DNA of 57,223 bases. Origin: Saprospiraceae bacterium. GTDB taxonomy: Bacteria > Bacteroidota > Bacteroidia > Chitinophagales > Saprospiraceae. The notes under the pieces are model-generated. The model worked only from the letters and a program-made list of their open reading frames with translations. It ran no database searches and was not told where the DNA came from. The stretch covers positions 1 through 57,223 of the forward strand of contig JANTGI010000006.1 in the NCBI GenBank assembly GCA_024762995.1, read 5' to 3'. Positions 15,400-24,385 of the stretch are shown here, in pieces. Both the position numbers and the translations under genes were made by a program. Position 1 is the first letter of the stretch. Each line of letters starts with the position of its first letter.

Positions 15400-16875
15400 A
15401 TGAAAATTAACTTCACTTCCGCATTAAATAGATTACCTAAGACGGTTATTATCCCATTATGGAAATCAGAAAACACCCAAGAGATTCTACAACAAATAAG
15501 CCAAACCTATCAGGCACCGGATTCTTTTTCTTCCACCCAATGGGCCGGTGAAGAAAAGGATTCTTTGACCGTTTTTGCCGGAGATCGAGTGCTTTATTTG
15601 GTGGGGCTGGGTAAGGCCAAAGATCAAAATACCATCGCTACAAGCCTTCGTAGTTGTGTTTACAAAAACAAAAAATCTTTTTCAAGTACGGTGGGACTTG
15701 ATTTGCATTTTGCGAACGCACAAAAAAAATATGATGCGGATAAATTGCTGGCAGCGGGCGTCAATGGCATTTTACTCGGTCGTTACAGCAATAACCTTTA
15801 CAAAACCGATAAACCCAGAAAGTCCGGTTTCTTAGCGGCTTCCGCCAAAATAGCCATCTTCACCGATGCTAAAGGAGCAAAGGCCAAAAAATCTGTAGAG
15901 CAGGCCGTCATCCTTTCGGAAGCGCAACTTAGGGTTTTTGATTTAGTGAATAAACCCGCCAACAAAAAGATACCGGCCACATTGGTGGCTCACGCCCGAA
16001 GCAATGCAAAGTCAGCCGGCTACAAACTCACCGTCTTTAGCGGCAACGCTGCGGTAAAAAAAGGATTTCATGCCCTTCATGCCGTCGGTCAAGCCAGCCC
16101 CAATCCGTCGGCAATGATTGTCATGGACTACAAGCCTAAAAATGCCCCTATCACCGTCGCTTTGGTAGGCAAAGGAGTCACATTTGACACCGGCGGTGTA
16201 TCCCTAAAACCTAGCTCTAATATGCACTTAATGAAAAGTGATATGGGAGGAGCAGCGGCTGTTTTGGGGGCGATGGAAGTCATTGCCAAGATGAAACTAC
16301 CTGTTCGTGTGGTGGGTGTGGTCGCTTCCGCTGAAAATAATATCGGCAGTACTGCCATAAAACCCGGAGACATCATCAACTCCTATAGCGGCAAAACCAT
16401 CGAAGTCCTGAATACAGATGCCGAAGGGAGATTAGTGCTTGCTGATGGTTTAGCTTACGCAAAAAAAGCTTATAAGCCGGATATTATGATTGATTTGGCC
16501 ACCTTGACCGGCAGTATTGTCCGGGCAATTGGCAAACCGGCAGCCGGCTTATTTACCAAAAATGATGAACTCTCCCAGCAACTTTACAATGCCGGCCTAA
16601 AATCCGGTGAACGCCTTTGGCCCATGCCCATGTGGGACGAATATGCCGATGAGATGAAATCTGATATTGCCGACATCAAAAATCTAGCTTCTTCCCCCAA
16701 TGCCGGCTCCATTACCGCCGCCAAATTTTTGGAAGTCTTTACCGACAAACATCCCAAATGGGCGCACTTGGATATTGCCGGACAAGCAATGAATGAAAAT
16801 GAATTTAGCAACCAAGCCAATGCCACCGGTTTTGGTGTCCACCTATTGGTGGCTTTTGTCAAAGCTCTTTCCTAA
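15400..16875 (+). CDS. pepA: leucyl aminopeptidase, family M17
   Basis: A 491-residue cytosolic aminopeptidase. The N-terminal regulatory or DNA-binding-like half is diverged. The catalytic half has the M17 metal site: GKGVTFDTGGVSLK (K258 as likely metal-binding and catalytic Lys, plus Asp) and the signature NTDAEGRLVLADGL starting at N338. The expected companion segments KSDMGGAAAVLGA and ATLTGSIVRAIG are present. It releases N-terminal residues from peptides using two divalent metal ions, probably as a homohexamer. The S8 peptidase gene follows after 66 bases, so the two may be co-transcribed. Confidence 0.93.
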   Translation: MKINFTSALNRLPKTVIIPLWKSENTQEILQQISQTYQAPDSFSSTQWAGEEKDSLTVFAGDRVLYLVGLGKAKDQNTIATSLRSCVYKNKKSFSSTVGLDLHFANAQKKYDADKLLAAGVNGILLGRYSNNLYKTDKPRKSGFLAASAKIAIFTDAKGAKAKKSVEQAVILSEAQLRVFDLVNKPANKKIPATLVAHARSNAKSAGYKLTVFSGNAAVKKGFHALHAVGQASPNPSAMIVMDYKPKNAPITVALVGKGVTFDTGGVSLKPSSNMHLMKSDMGGAAAVLGAMEVIAKMKLPVRVVGVVASAENNIGSTAIKPGDIINSYSGKTIEVLNTDAEGRLVLADGLAYAKKAYKPDIMIDLATLTGSIVRAIGKPAAGLFTKNDELSQQLYNAGLKSGERLWPMPMWDEYADEMKSDIADIKNLASSPNAGSITAAKFLEVFTDKHPKWAHLDIAGQAMNENEFSNQANATGFGVHLLVAFVKALS

Positions 16876-16941
16876 AAAATAAGTAGAGTCTAGCCTTTCT
16901 AACTGCGGAAATGTCCTAATCTCGCTCAAAATAAACCAAAC

Positions 16942-18513
16942 ATGAAGCACTTCATTCTTTCCATTCTTCTTCTAGCAATGGGTCATTCCTTATATGCCCA
17001 AGACGCCCCGCCAAAGGATTGGTTTCATTTAGATATGAAAGACAACAACTACATGGGGATTAGCTCCTATAAGGCTTACAATGAAATCCTAAAAGGCAAA
17101 AAACCTAAGACCGTTATTGTGGCCGTCTTGGACTCCGGGGTAGATGATCACCATGAAGACCTAAAAGACATTATGTGGACGAATCCGGGGGAAATTCCCG
17201 GCAACGGTATTGATGACGACCACAATGGCTATATTGATGATATTCACGGCTGGAATTTTATCGGTGGAAAAGATGGCAAAAACGTGGGTGAAGAGCAATT
17301 AGAGCTAACTCGCCTTTATGTTTATTACTCCAAAAAATTTAAAGACACCGACCCCAATACACTTTCGCGAAAGCAAAAAAAAGAATATGACCGATACAAA
17401 ACCATCAAAAAAGATTTTGACAAGGCACGCAAAGATGCCCAAGAGAATCTCAATAGGATGGAAGGCCTTCTCGATGCCTTGACAGAACTCCAAAAAGCCT
17501 ATGGCAAAGATGAATTTACCGCAGCTGATTTGCCTGAAATAAAAGCTAAAAACCCAATGGCCGGTCAAGTCATCCAAATCCTTCAAAAAGGGGGAACATC
17601 TGCAGAATTGCGCAAGGGACTCCAAGGAGCCTATGATTATTATCACAAAAATGTGATGGTCTATTACAATCCCGATTTTAATGCTCGCAAAATTGTAGGA
17701 GATCATTACGAAGACAGCTATGAAAAATTTTATGGTAATAATGACTCCAAAGGTCCCGACTCCTCGCATGGCACACACGTATCCGGAATTATCGCCGCCA
17801 AACGAAACAATGGTATCGGTATCGATGGCATCGCAGATAATGTACAAATCATGTCCATCAGAGCCGTACCCGACGGAGACGAAAGAGATAAAGATGTTGC
17901 CAACGGTATCATCTACGCCGTCGATAATGGAGCCAAAATCATCAATATGAGCTTCGGCAAACCGTACTCTTGGGATAAAAAAGCAGTGGACAAAGCCGTA
18001 AAATATGCCGCCAAACATGGCGTACTCCTTGTTCATGCCGCTATGAATGACTCCAAAAATGTAGATGAAAAAATTGTTTTTCCCAACGACCGATACGACA
18101 AAAAAGGTCTTTTTGGCCCAAGATATGCCAAAACATGGCTGGATGTAGGCGCTTTATCTTGGAAAAAAGGCGAAGATGCCGTAGCGACATTCTCCAATTA
18201 TGGGCAAAATAATGTTGATGTATTTGCACCGGGCGTCGCGATTTACTCGACGACTCCGGAAGATACTTACGCAAGTTATAACGGAACCAGCATGGCCACT
18301 CCCGTCACAGCCGGTATAGCTGCCGTACTCATGGGCTACTACCCCAACCTATCCGCCAAAGATGTCAAAAAAATCATCATGGATTCTACGGTCCCGCTTA
18401 CGCAAAAAGTCAAAAAGACAGATACCCATGCGTTGGCACCCATGAAGGAATTATGTCGCACAGGTGGAGTGGTTAATTTGTACCGGGCATTGAAATTGGC
18501 GGAAACTTATTGA
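16942..18513 (+). CDS. S8 (subtilisin-type) serine peptidase with inserted helical region
   Basis: A 523-residue secreted peptidase with a signal peptide (MKHFILSILLLAMGHSLYAQ). The catalytic triad is D64 (AVLDSGVD), H276 (SSHGTHVSG) and S450 (NGTSMATP). About 212 residues separate D and H, far more than in simple subtilisins. The insertion (about 115-245) is rich in Lys, Asp and Glu and looks helical (KKEYDRYKTIKKDFDKARKDA). There is no T9SS tail, so a periplasmic or outer-membrane-associated location is likely. It lies 66 bases after pepA. The two peptidases could share peptide turnover, which is inference only. Confidence 0.92.
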   Translation: MKHFILSILLLAMGHSLYAQDAPPKDWFHLDMKDNNYMGISSYKAYNEILKGKKPKTVIVAVLDSGVDDHHEDLKDIMWTNPGEIPGNGIDDDHNGYIDDIHGWNFIGGKDGKNVGEEQLELTRLYVYYSKKFKDTDPNTLSRKQKKEYDRYKTIKKDFDKARKDAQENLNRMEGLLDALTELQKAYGKDEFTAADLPEIKAKNPMAGQVIQILQKGGTSAELRKGLQGAYDYYHKNVMVYYNPDFNARKIVGDHYEDSYEKFYGNNDSKGPDSSHGTHVSGIIAAKRNNGIGIDGIADNVQIMSIRAVPDGDERDKDVANGIIYAVDNGAKIINMSFGKPYSWDKKAVDKAVKYAAKHGVLLVHAAMNDSKNVDEKIVFPNDRYDKKGLFGPRYAKTWLDVGALSWKKGEDAVATFSNYGQNNVDVFAPGVAIYSTTPEDTYASYNGTSMATPVTAGIAAVLMGYYPNLSAKDVKKIIMDSTVPLTQKVKKTDTHALAPMKELCRTGGVVNLYRALKLAETY

Positions 18514-18678
18514 GGAGATTGGGAGGAAATTCCATCTGTGCCATACGAAGCAAAGGGTCTTGCAAACCTGCCTTCTGCAGAAAGGTTTATTTGCAAGTGT
18601 AGGAAAACAGCGAAGCAATTGTCCGCCACATGGAGATTTTGAAATCGAGTCAGGGCATAAATAAAACTTAAAGCCACA

Positions 18679-19137
18679 CTACCGTAACCGATCCGCAGAA
18701 CGGACCAATTTCTCATCTTTAGAAATAGCCCGATTAGCCATAAATAAAAAGATAAAACTAAGAATCGGAGCGGCTAATCCAAATCCTGCCTGCGCTTGAA
18801 CGACCGACTGCACGGGCTCATAGGCCTGATAAAAGAAATACCCTCCCACAATCAACAAGGCCAAACCTACTAAAACAGCGAAACGGTCTAAACTCATCTG
18901 CAGTTTACGGTTTTTAAACAAAAAGATACTCACTATCGGCACGAATCCCAATAACACCGCCAAAACAGTCAAAGAAATATGATCGTGCACATCAAAAATT
19001 CCGTCTGCCAACATCGCCTGTACTTCTTGCGACTTACCGGCCCCATTGAGTAAGGCAAAATCCATTGGCTTCAAAAATAAGGAAAAGCCACTTAACCCCG
19101 CTAAAGCGAGAAAAACCGTTTGAATTCTTTGTATCAT
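18679..19137 (-). CDS. DUF4293-family membrane protein
   Basis: A 152-residue protein with four predicted membrane helices and the characteristic N-terminus MIQRIQTVFLALAGLSGF. The DUF4293 family is a Bacteroidota membrane protein of unknown function. The frame extends to 19248, but the canonical MIQRIQ start is at 19137 and a TTG-N19-TATCTTTG promoter at 19161-19190 fits that start. It is divergent from the DMT transporter gene. Confidence 0.85.
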   Translation of the reverse strand: MIQRIQTVFLALAGLSGFSLFLKPMDFALLNGAGKSQEVQAMLADGIFDVHDHISLTVLAVLLGFVPIVSIFLFKNRKLQMSLDRFAVLVGLALLIVGGYFFYQAYEPVQSVVQAQAGFGLAAPILSFIFLFMANRAISKDEKLVRSADRLR

Positions 19138-19160
19138 TGTTAATTTCTGTTTCTTTGCGG

Positions 19161-19190
19161 CAAAGATAGTACTTTTGTGCCTATTTTCAA
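19161..19190 (-). promoter_or_regulatory. promoter of the DUF4293 gene
   Basis: On the minus strand, TTG (rc of 19188-19190), 19 bases, then TATCTTTG (rc of 19161-19168) fit the consensus exactly, 24 bases upstream of the ATG. A plus-strand TACTTTTG (19170-19177) in the same place may serve the divergent transporter gene. Confidence 0.75.
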
Positions 19191-19235
19191 CAACCGTCAC
19201 CAAACACTGCGACAAATACAGAAGTAGAAAATAAA

Positions 19236-20117
19236 ATGGAGCAAACAAACCAAAGAAGCATTAAAAGTTGGGTGTCCTTGATTTTTCTAGGGATATTGTG
19301 GGGCAGCTCCTATATTTTCATCAAAAAAGGGTTGGAGTCCTTTAGCCCAACTCAAGTAGCTACCATCCGGATTGTGACCACCGGAGTCGCCTTCTTGCCC
19401 ATAGCGATTTATCACTTTCGTAAAACGGCGAAGTACTTTCTACCCTACATCGCAGCGGTAGGATTCATTGGCTCTTTTTTCCCGGCGTTTTTTTTCTCAT
19501 TTGGCCAAACCCATGTGGGCAGTGCGATGGCAGGAGTTTTGAGCTCCCTAACCCCATTATTCACCTTGATTATCGGGGTATTCTTTTTTAAGCAAAGGGG
19601 TGGGTATCGCAAACTCATAGGAGTTATACTAGGACTTGTGGGGGCCAGTTGGTTAATTATTTATGGAAATGGTCGCTTATCCGGTGACTGGCGATATGGT
19701 TTATTCATCATTGCGGCCACCGCCTTCTATGCGACGAGCAGCAATATCATACATACTCGGTTAAAAAAGTTAAACCCTATTGCCCTTGGAGCCATTTCCT
19801 TCGTCATAATTGCCATACCATCGGCGATTATTCTAGCACAAACCAACTTTGTGGAAATACTACAAACCCATACAAACGCCTGGCATTCACTATATTACAT
19901 CCTATTTTTAGCCATTTTTGGAACCTTTTTTGCGACTATGGTCTTCTTTAACCTAGTCCAAAAGGAAGGAGCGGTGTTTAGTACGATGGTTGGTTATTTC
20001 TTTCCGTTAGTCGCTACTTTTTTGGGATATTTGGATGGAGAGATGATACGATTGCCCCATTTTGTAGGCATGGCGTTGATTCTAAGCGGCGTATATATCT
20101 TAAGAAGAGTGGACTGA
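19236..20117 (+). CDS. EamA/DMT-superfamily transporter
   Basis: A 293-residue integral membrane protein with ten predicted helices in two EamA repeats (about 10-145 and 155-290). GILWGSSYIFIKKGL opens the first repeat and GAISFVIIAIP the second. The drug/metabolite transporter family exports small metabolites or amino acids; the substrate is not readable. The promoter is probably in the shared divergent region (TACTTTTG at 19170-19177). A dispersed repeat follows directly after the stop. Confidence 0.88.
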   Translation: MEQTNQRSIKSWVSLIFLGILWGSSYIFIKKGLESFSPTQVATIRIVTTGVAFLPIAIYHFRKTAKYFLPYIAAVGFIGSFFPAFFFSFGQTHVGSAMAGVLSSLTPLFTLIIGVFFFKQRGGYRKLIGVILGLVGASWLIIYGNGRLSGDWRYGLFIIAATAFYATSSNIIHTRLKKLNPIALGAISFVIIAIPSAIILAQTNFVEILQTHTNAWHSLYYILFLAIFGTFFATMVFFNLVQKEGAVFSTMVGYFFPLVATFLGYLDGEMIRLPHFVGMALILSGVYILRRVD

Positions 20118-20137
20118 ATCCAAAACTTATAAAAAAG

Positions 20138-20190
20138 GTAACTGTTTAGGTAACCGCAGGTTTTTGCCTTAAAATGCCCTTTTTTTTTCC
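20138..20190 (+). repeat. GTAACTGTTTAGG-type intergenic repeat
   Basis: It reads GTAACTGTTTAGGTAACC, then GCAGGTTTTTGCCTTAAAATG and CCCTTTTTTTTT. It is among the most complete copies, in the leader of the gene at 20223. Its T-rich end might also work as a weak terminator for the DMT gene. Confidence 0.75.
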
Positions 20191-20222
20191 TAAAAACAGG
20201 AATACAGAAACAACAACGAAAA

Positions 20223-20600
20223 ATGAAAAGAGAACTCGTACCCAAAAGCTTGTTAGATGATTTGAAGACCTATTCGCCAATGATGGTAGAAGCCACCAAA
20301 GCGATATTAGATGAAGGAGTGACCAAATACCCAATATTTGTGGCTGTCTTAGACCATTTCAAAGCCGGCGTCCCCCTTATCAACGGTAATGACCACCAAA
20401 AAACTTGGAATATCAACGCTTCCTCGCTAGAAGAGTTTTATGCAAAAAAAATCATGAACAAGGAGGCCGTGGACAATTTCCGCAAGGTTTACAAAGATCC
20501 TAAAAGATATTTTTGTGTCTTTTTGGTGGAAGATGATGACGCTAAAATGCTTTTTATCCCGATTGACAAGCAATTTATCCATCAAGAATCCGGCAAATAA
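20223..20600 (+). CDS. conserved hypothetical protein
   Basis: A 125-residue soluble protein with no signal peptide and mixed charge. It begins MKRELVPKSLLDDL and ends DDAKMLFIPIDKQ. It looks like a single small alpha/beta domain; I recognise no motif or function. It sits between a DMT transporter and a hybrid histidine kinase, with the dispersed repeat 20138-20190 in its leader. Codon use looks ordinary for the window. Confidence 0.6.
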   Translation: MKRELVPKSLLDDLKTYSPMMVEATKAILDEGVTKYPIFVAVLDHFKAGVPLINGNDHQKTWNINASSLEEFYAKKIMNKEAVDNFRKVYKDPKRYFCVFLVEDDDAKMLFIPIDKQFIHQESGK

Positions 20601-20688
20601 TCTCATTTTTTTGTAGGAATTAGTTGTTTTTTTCTGTTTTTTGGTTAACTTGGTATCATTTTTAAGGGATTTAAGGGAGACTAAATTC

Positions 20689-22944
20689 ATGGAAAACAGA
20701 AACACTATCGACATTTTAATCATTGATGATACGGCAGCTGATGCTCGATTATTTCAGCTCATGCTGGAAGACCAGAGTCCGCTCATTGGTGATATCACCT
20801 TACTGACCGGCTCCCAAGCGGCCTTCCGTACTTTTACCGATCAATTTCCGGAAATAATATTTATGAATATCGGTGCCTTTTCGGAAGATCAAATAGAGTC
20901 GCTTGAAAAATTGGTTCATCAATCTCAATCCTACGTCATCGCCACATCGGACATTGATGACCATAGCTTAGCGGAAAAAGCAATACGCGCCGGCGCACAA
21001 GATTTCTTGGTCAAGGGTCAATTTACCAGCGAAGAGCTCATCAAAATGGTAGAGTTGGCACATATCAAGCACCGACGAGACAAAAAAATCCGTTGGGCCC
21101 AAAAAACAGGCAAACTAGCTGCTTGGTCTTATCAAGCTTCTACCCAACTGGTTGACTTATCGGATGCTTCCATTTTCCTGTCGGAAGCCCAACTCGATTT
21201 TTTAAGAGTAGAAGTCGTCCAAGCCGTAGAGGATGCCCTTGCGGGAAAATCATGGAAGAAAGAAATCCCTTACACCCTTGCCGGAGATGACGATGTGGTC
21301 AAAGAGAAAAAATATTTTCTGCTCCATCTTGAACCTTTTTCGCAAGAAAGCCATCCGGATATCATTCAGGGCACTATTCAAGACATTTCCGAAAGGAAAA
21401 AAACACTGGAATTACAAGAAGAGACCCATCAAAAATATATGGACATCTTTGCCAATTCCAGTGACGGCATATACTTAAGCACCGTCCTAGGGCTCCCCAA
21501 AGAATGCAATAAATCCGGTCTGGAAATTTTTGGTATTTCAGCGGATTCCATGTCCCAAACTAATCTCCATCATTTCTTTGACCCCAAAAAAGGGCACGAA
21601 GTCCTCGTGGATATCGGATACAAAAAACCCATCAAAAATAGGGAGATTGAAATTATCCGAAAGGACGGGAGCGTCCGCAACTGTCTTATTTCAGTGGTCT
21701 ATTTTTCCAATGAATCGGACATGTACACCGGCATCCTTAGGGACATTACCGAAAGGAAAATTGCTGAAAAAATTAAAAGAACTAGGCTTTTAGAGTTAGA
21801 ATCGAACCAGCTTAAGGAAAAATTTATCGCGGCCATCAGCCACGAAATGCGCACACCCATGAATGCCATCGTGGGATTAAGCAATCTGCTTTTGGACACT
21901 TCGCTCAATGACGAACAACGCGGCTATCTCAAATCTATTCATCACTCTTCCGAGCAATTATTGGGTATTTTAAATGATATTCTGGACATTTCTTCCTTAA
22001 AAAACGGTAAAATTGTCTTTGAAAATAAAAACTTCGACATCCATGATTTACTGCACAATATAGTCCATAACCTTTCCTACAAGGTAGCTGATAAAGACGT
22101 GCGATTGGAATTGTCCATCGACCCCCAGCTACCCAAAATCCTAAAAGGCGATAAGCTTCGAATCAATCAAATCCTCTATAACTTGGCCGGTAATGCCGTA
22201 AAATTTACGGATAAAGGCTTTGTCAGGATAAACTGCAGCCTGCTGGGTCAAAGTGGAGATACCGTCTTGGTCAAGTTTTCCATCGCAGACTCCGGTATCG
22301 GTATCCCCGTTGAAAAGCAAAAAGCCATTTTTGATTCTTTTACAAGAATCAAGTACAAAGAACGGATTTTTGAAGGAACCGGGCTTGGGCTGGCTATTTC
22401 TAAAAACTTAATCGAACAGCAAGGTGGTAAAATTTGGGTCACCAGTAAACCCAACGAAGGTTCAACCTTCTTTTTTGATATGGTGCTGGAAATTGGGGAA
22501 GAAACCACTCCAGAGACCCACACCCAACAACCTTCGGAGACCCTGATTATTCATCCAAATCGTATCATGATTGCCGAAGACAACAAGATGAATCAACTCG
22601 TCGCTCGAAAACTTTTGACCAAGCGCTGGCCGGAATTAGAAATCGTTATCGCCAACAACGGTCAAGAAGCGCTTGATTTAGTCGATGAGCATTTTGACGT
22701 AATTTTGATGGATTTGTATATGCCGGTCATGGATGGATATGCAGCGACCAAAGCCATCCGTGAGCACCACAACCCGAATATCAGCACTCTTCCCATACTG
22801 GCAATGACTGCGGATGCCCAAATCCAAGAAGGCGACAAATATCTAAAATATCACTTGGACGGCTTTATTGTCAAGCCTTTCGACCCAAGTGTCTTATATG
22901 AAAAAATCCTTGCACACTTAAATCGCACACATGCTAAACTCTGA
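20689..22944 (+). CDS. hybrid sensor histidine kinase with degenerate N-terminal receiver
   Basis: A 751-residue cytosolic protein. It has an N-terminal receiver-like domain (about 8-125), a PAS domain (about 250-365), HisKA with H385 in AAISHEMRTPMN, HATPase_c (about 495-610, with N, DSGIGIP and GTGLGLAIS boxes) and a C-terminal receiver (about 625-745) with D675 in VILMDLYMPVMDGY. In the first receiver the phosphoacceptor position reads EIIFMNIGAF, with N60 in place of Asp, while the acidic pair (IIDD) and Lys (FLVKG) remain. The frame is open from 20641 (TTG), but the ATG at 20689 begins the receiver fold and is preferred. It overlaps the Hpt gene by 14 bases, pointing to one phosphorelay. 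Confidence 0.92.
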   Translation: MENRNTIDILIIDDTAADARLFQLMLEDQSPLIGDITLLTGSQAAFRTFTDQFPEIIFMNIGAFSEDQIESLEKLVHQSQSYVIATSDIDDHSLAEKAIRAGAQDFLVKGQFTSEELIKMVELAHIKHRRDKKIRWAQKTGKLAAWSYQASTQLVDLSDASIFLSEAQLDFLRVEVVQAVEDALAGKSWKKEIPYTLAGDDDVVKEKKYFLLHLEPFSQESHPDIIQGTIQDISERKKTLELQEETHQKYMDIFANSSDGIYLSTVLGLPKECNKSGLEIFGISADSMSQTNLHHFFDPKKGHEVLVDIGYKKPIKNREIEIIRKDGSVRNCLISVVYFSNESDMYTGILRDITERKIAEKIKRTRLLELESNQLKEKFIAAISHEMRTPMNAIVGLSNLLLDTSLNDEQRGYLKSIHHSSEQLLGILNDILDISSLKNGKIVFENKNFDIHDLLHNIVHNLSYKVADKDVRLELSIDPQLPKILKGDKLRINQILYNLAGNAVKFTDKGFVRINCSLLGQSGDTVLVKFSIADSGIGIPVEKQKAIFDSFTRIKYKERIFEGTGLGLAISKNLIEQQGGKIWVTSKPNEGSTFFFDMVLEIGEETTPETHTQQPSETLIIHPNRIMIAEDNKMNQLVARKLLTKRWPELEIVIANNGQEALDLVDEHFDVILMDLYMPVMDGYAATKAIREHHNPNISTLPILAMTADAQIQEGDKYLKYHLDGFIVKPFDPSVLYEKILAHLNRTHAKL

Positions 22945-23305
22945 AAACACAATGTTTGAAATCATTAATCTGGATTATCTCAACTCTATTCTTGAAGATG
23001 ATGCAGAAACCAAAGAAACCATGTTGACCATGCTTCTGGTAGAAATTCCGGATGAAATCAAAAAAATCAATGATGCGCATCTCTCAAATGATATTACGAC
23101 ACTAAAAAATGCAGCGCATAAGTTAAAATCTACCTTGGCTTTTATCGGCAACAAAAAATTGATCGAAACCAATATCGCCATCGAACAGATTGCCAAATCC
23201 AATGATGGTCTGGAGCAACTACCCCATCTCATCAAGATTATGAATGACCTAGAGCCACAAGTCATTCGGGAAGTAAAACTGGCCGTTGATGCCATGCAGA
23301 AATAA
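22931..23305 (+). CDS. Hpt-domain phosphotransfer protein
   Basis: A 124-residue, all-helical Hpt protein. The phosphorylatable histidine is H63 in NAAHKLKSTLAFIG. It would take phosphate from the receiver of the kinase encoded immediately upstream and pass it to an unlinked response regulator. The start overlaps the kinase by 14 bases; an internal ATG at 22952 (MFEIINLDYL) is an alternative. A GTAGATAC palindrome lies 2 bases after the stop. Confidence 0.88.
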   Translation: MLNSENTMFEIINLDYLNSILEDDAETKETMLTMLLVEIPDEIKKINDAHLSNDITTLKNAAHKLKSTLAFIGNKKLIETNIAIEQIAKSNDGLEQLPHLIKIMNDLEPQVIREVKLAVDAMQK

Positions 23306-23306
23306 A

Positions 23307-23333
23307 GTAGATACTAAGCACACCGGTATCTAC
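23307..23333. repeat. REP-like palindrome, GTAGATAC type, diverged
   Basis: The arms GTAGATAC and GTATCTAC are 8 bp, with a diverged centre (TAAGCACACCG). It starts 2 bases after the Hpt stop codon and is followed by AAAAAAATTGGGCA, which also follows the palindrome at 46645-46672, so the two share a longer composite. Confidence 0.6.
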
Positions 23334-23360
23334 TTGCGTAAAAAAATTGGGCAAGTACAC

Positions 23361-23394
23361 GTACAAAAGGGCATTTTATGACAAAAAAGCCCCT
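23361..23394 (-). repeat. partial copy of the intergenic repeat (GTCATAAAATG core)
   Basis: On the minus strand it reads GGGCTTTTTTGTCATAAAATG then CCCTTTTGTAC. It matches the second half of the GTAACTGTTTAGG repeats; the first half is missing or diverged. The following promoter (23395-23421) abuts it. Confidence 0.5.
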
Positions 23395-23421
23395 TTGTAC
23401 AAGATAAAATGTGTATATTTG
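23395..23421 (+). promoter_or_regulatory. candidate promoter of the 23589 gene
   Basis: TTG (23395-23397), 16 bases, TATATTTG (23414-23421). The spacing is slightly short but within the known range. The leader to the ATG at 23589 would be about 160 bases. No further element was recognised in that leader. Confidence 0.5.
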
Positions 23422-23588
23422 GTGCAAAAACATCAGGAGATAGTAATGGATATTAATTAATCGGTAATGGCGGGACGCCCCATATTCTGACTTTGTTTTC
23501 TGAATCCAAAGATTTAGTCAAATCTCAGATGAATCATTCCGTCCATCCAATCTTTCTTCTGCATTTACTAAACCAACCCATTTATACA

Positions 23589-24254
23589 ATGAAAAATATT
23601 ATTTCATTAGGTCTATTCACATTATTCTTCTTTTTTCACGTAAGTGACGCACACGCTGCTCTTTCCTTAAAATCTCCCACGGTTTCCACCGAAAAGGCAT
23701 TCCAAAAACAGAAAACGAATTGGAGACAAAAGGCAACCATTTGGTTTCTAAAAAGAAAAATTAAAAAATATCAAAAAAAACACCACAAGATTTTTGCGGA
23801 AGATACAACGGGATGTGCCACCATTTTGCTAAAAACCGGAGACAAAATCAAAGTTAAGCTCATAGGCACCACCGGTTCGGAAGTTCGTTTTTTTCGGTGC
23901 GGGGAGCAAACCGGTGAAGTAATATTAAGCAAATCGGACATCCAACAAATCACCCTATCCGGCGGCGAAATGATTTATGATTCAGCCATTAATTATGCAA
24001 ACAACAAGAAGAAAAAATCTAAACGTAAATCGCCCAACCAAGGCTACGGCATCCTATCCATTATCACTAGTTTATTGTCCACATTCATCGTTTCTAGTTT
24101 TCCGGCTGCTGCGATAATCATCTATTTGCTAGCCCTATTAAGTGCCGGTTTAAGCATAAAAAGACACAAAAAAGGGAAGAAAACGATTGGCCTGGTGGGT
24201 ATTATCTTTGCGCTTATTGGCATTATGTTGGTCATTGCCACAGCCTTTTTTTAA
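23589..24254 (+). CDS. exported protein with C-terminal membrane helices, unknown function
   Basis: A 221-residue protein with a signal peptide (to about residue 23, HVSDAHA), a very basic stretch (about 40-68, KRKIKKYQKKHHK) and a small beta-rich domain (CATILLKTGDKIKVKLIG...EVILSKSDIQQITL). Two or three C-terminal membrane helices (about 145-221) are separated by KRHKKGKK. The layout resembles Bacteroidota proteins with a DUF4190-like membrane tail, but I cannot assign a function. The frame runs from 23493, but the signal peptide starts at 23589, which is chosen. Confidence 0.65.
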   Translation: MKNIISLGLFTLFFFFHVSDAHAALSLKSPTVSTEKAFQKQKTNWRQKATIWFLKRKIKKYQKKHHKIFAEDTTGCATILLKTGDKIKVKLIGTTGSEVRFFRCGEQTGEVILSKSDIQQITLSGGEMIYDSAINYANNKKKKSKRKSPNQGYGILSIITSLLSTFIVSSFPAAAIIIYLLALLSAGLSIKRHKKGKKTIGLVGIIFALIGIMLVIATAFF

Positions 24255-24263
24255 ATAAAAGGC

Positions 24264-24310
24264 AATAGTTTAGGCACCCCGGTTTTTTGTCAAAAAAAAG
24301 CTTTTTCCCC
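24264..24310 (+). repeat. GTAACTGTTTAGG-type intergenic repeat, diverged
   Basis: It reads AATAGTTTAGGCACCCCGG then TTTTTTGTCAAAAAAAAGC. It lies 10 bases after the stop of the previous gene and upstream of the promoter box at 24359. Confidence 0.5.
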
Positions 24311-24358
24311 TCAAAAACAAAGCGCTCCAAAACTTACCATAAAACCAACAAAATCCAG

Positions 24359-24366
24359 TAACTTTG
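24359..24366 (+). promoter_or_regulatory. -7 box and unusual leader of the CCA-type gene
   Basis: TAACTTTG is an exact TAnnTTTG match. The leader is only about 15 bases. AAAGGAG (24378-24384) sits one base before the ATG, too close for a normal Shine-Dalgarno, so initiation is probably leader-poor as usual in the phylum. Confidence 0.5.
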
Positions 24367-24385
24367 CCGGTCATATTAAAGGAGA

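Noticed and set aside
17305-18036. 243-residue ORF antisense to the S8 peptidase
   Set aside because: It lies wholly inside a gene with an intact catalytic triad; the phenylalanine- and isoleucine-rich translation is a shadow of Lys- and Asp-rich coding.
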